A program made the translations under genes and the position numbers. A stretch of DNA of 64,000 nucleotides from Leptospira soteropolitanensis (GTDB taxonomy: Bacteria > Spirochaetota > Leptospiria > Leptospirales > Leptospiraceae). Of the stretch, positions 63,937-64,000 are shown piece after piece. The stretch spans positions 62,001-126,000 of the forward strand of contig NZ_JAMQPN010000002.1 in the NCBI RefSeq assembly GCF_026151655.1, given 5' to 3'. The number at the start of each line of letters is the position of its first letter. Positions within the stretch are counted from its first letter, which is position 1. A model generated the notes under the pieces. It was not told where the DNA came from, made no database searches, and saw only the letters and a program-made list of their open reading frames with translations.

Positions 63937-64000
63937 ATGAAGTTAAAGTATAAATTTCCTGTAGTAATCTATCCGATTCTTTTAGCCGCTTGTCTTTTTC
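63937..64000 (+). CDS. Partner of the MBOAT gene (N-terminus only, cut by window edge)
   Basis: ATG at 63937, one base after the MBOAT stop. The 21 visible residues, MKLKYKFPVVIYPILLAACLF, are a membrane anchor or signal sequence. In this context an AlgJ/AlgX- or SGNH-type partner is expected, but nothing visible proves it. Confidence 0.6.
   Translation, partial: MKLKYKFPVVIYPILLAACLF

Overview
The window looks like chromosomal DNA of a spirochaete, most likely a Leptospira and probably a free-living (saprophytic, L. biflexa-like) member. Grounds: a periplasmic-type flagellin at the left edge, an estimated (not computed) G+C near 40 percent, many short lipoproteins with relaxed spirochaetal lipoboxes, several large membrane-anchored SpoIIE/PP2C and cyclase signalling proteins, and a full outer-membrane and amino-acid biosynthetic repertoire (lpxC, mla, leuA, hisC, hisD, panC). 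Species assignment is inference. I saw no tRNA, rRNA, CRISPR array, insertion sequence, prophage or plasmid function, and coding density is very high.

Layout. 1-303: start of a flagellin gene (minus, cut by the edge). 510-2386: cobalamin adenosyltransferase and a POT peptide transporter (plus). 2388-9051: minus-strand ptsI, lpxC, and an operon of a repeat-rich secreted protein with MlaE, MlaF and MlaD. 9099-10148: ddl. 10117-14639: compact minus operon of a lipoprotein, an AI-2E-type exporter, xseA, xseB and a sodium:solute symporter. 14718-22320: plus operon of dedA, a HAMP-SpoIIE-TPR phosphatase, a FemAB-like acyltransferase, clpS and clpA. 22419-23422: small membrane protein and RidA. 23505-24430: CIRCE-controlled pair of Hsp20 chaperones. 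24516-28509: membrane protein, leuA, hisC. 28491-33081: VOC-like protein, GDPD, YhhQ, GH18 protein, TsaC. 33090-38723: sppA diverging from uvrA and an acyl-CoA-dehydrogenase-like protein. 38720-41400: lipoprotein, OmpA-like protein, zinc exporter. 41466-45396: mgtE, lipoprotein, LEA-type lipoprotein, exonuclease III. 45447-51508: class III cyclase, FecR-domain protein, DUF5683-like protein. 51552-58742: hisD, panC, mfd, SurA-like lipoprotein, uppP. 58717-61248: a second SpoIIE phosphatase broken by an in-frame stop. 61304-64000: RlmI-like methyltransferase, MBOAT acyltransferase and the start of its partner.

How genes may work together. The clearest candidate for a new system is the translationally coupled acyltransferase-clpS-clpA block, which could couple a GNAT/FemAB-fold N-terminal modifier to the N-degron adaptor and its unfoldase; the ClpS has Gln where E. 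coli has the gatekeeper Met40. The second is the three-gene block of a class IIIb adenylate cyclase, a FecR/fibronectin-repeat protein and a DUF5683-like membrane protein. The third is an MlaEFD transporter whose first gene encodes a Tyr/Phe/Trp-rich repeat protein where MlaC or MlaB would be expected. The Hsp20 pair has a well-formed HrcA operator overlapping its promoter and a GC-rich hairpin just before the ribosome binding site.

Many genes overlap by 4 bases (ATGA) or use TTG/GTG starts; where a longer reading frame runs into a neighbour I chose the start supported by ribosome-binding sites or overlap logic and say so.
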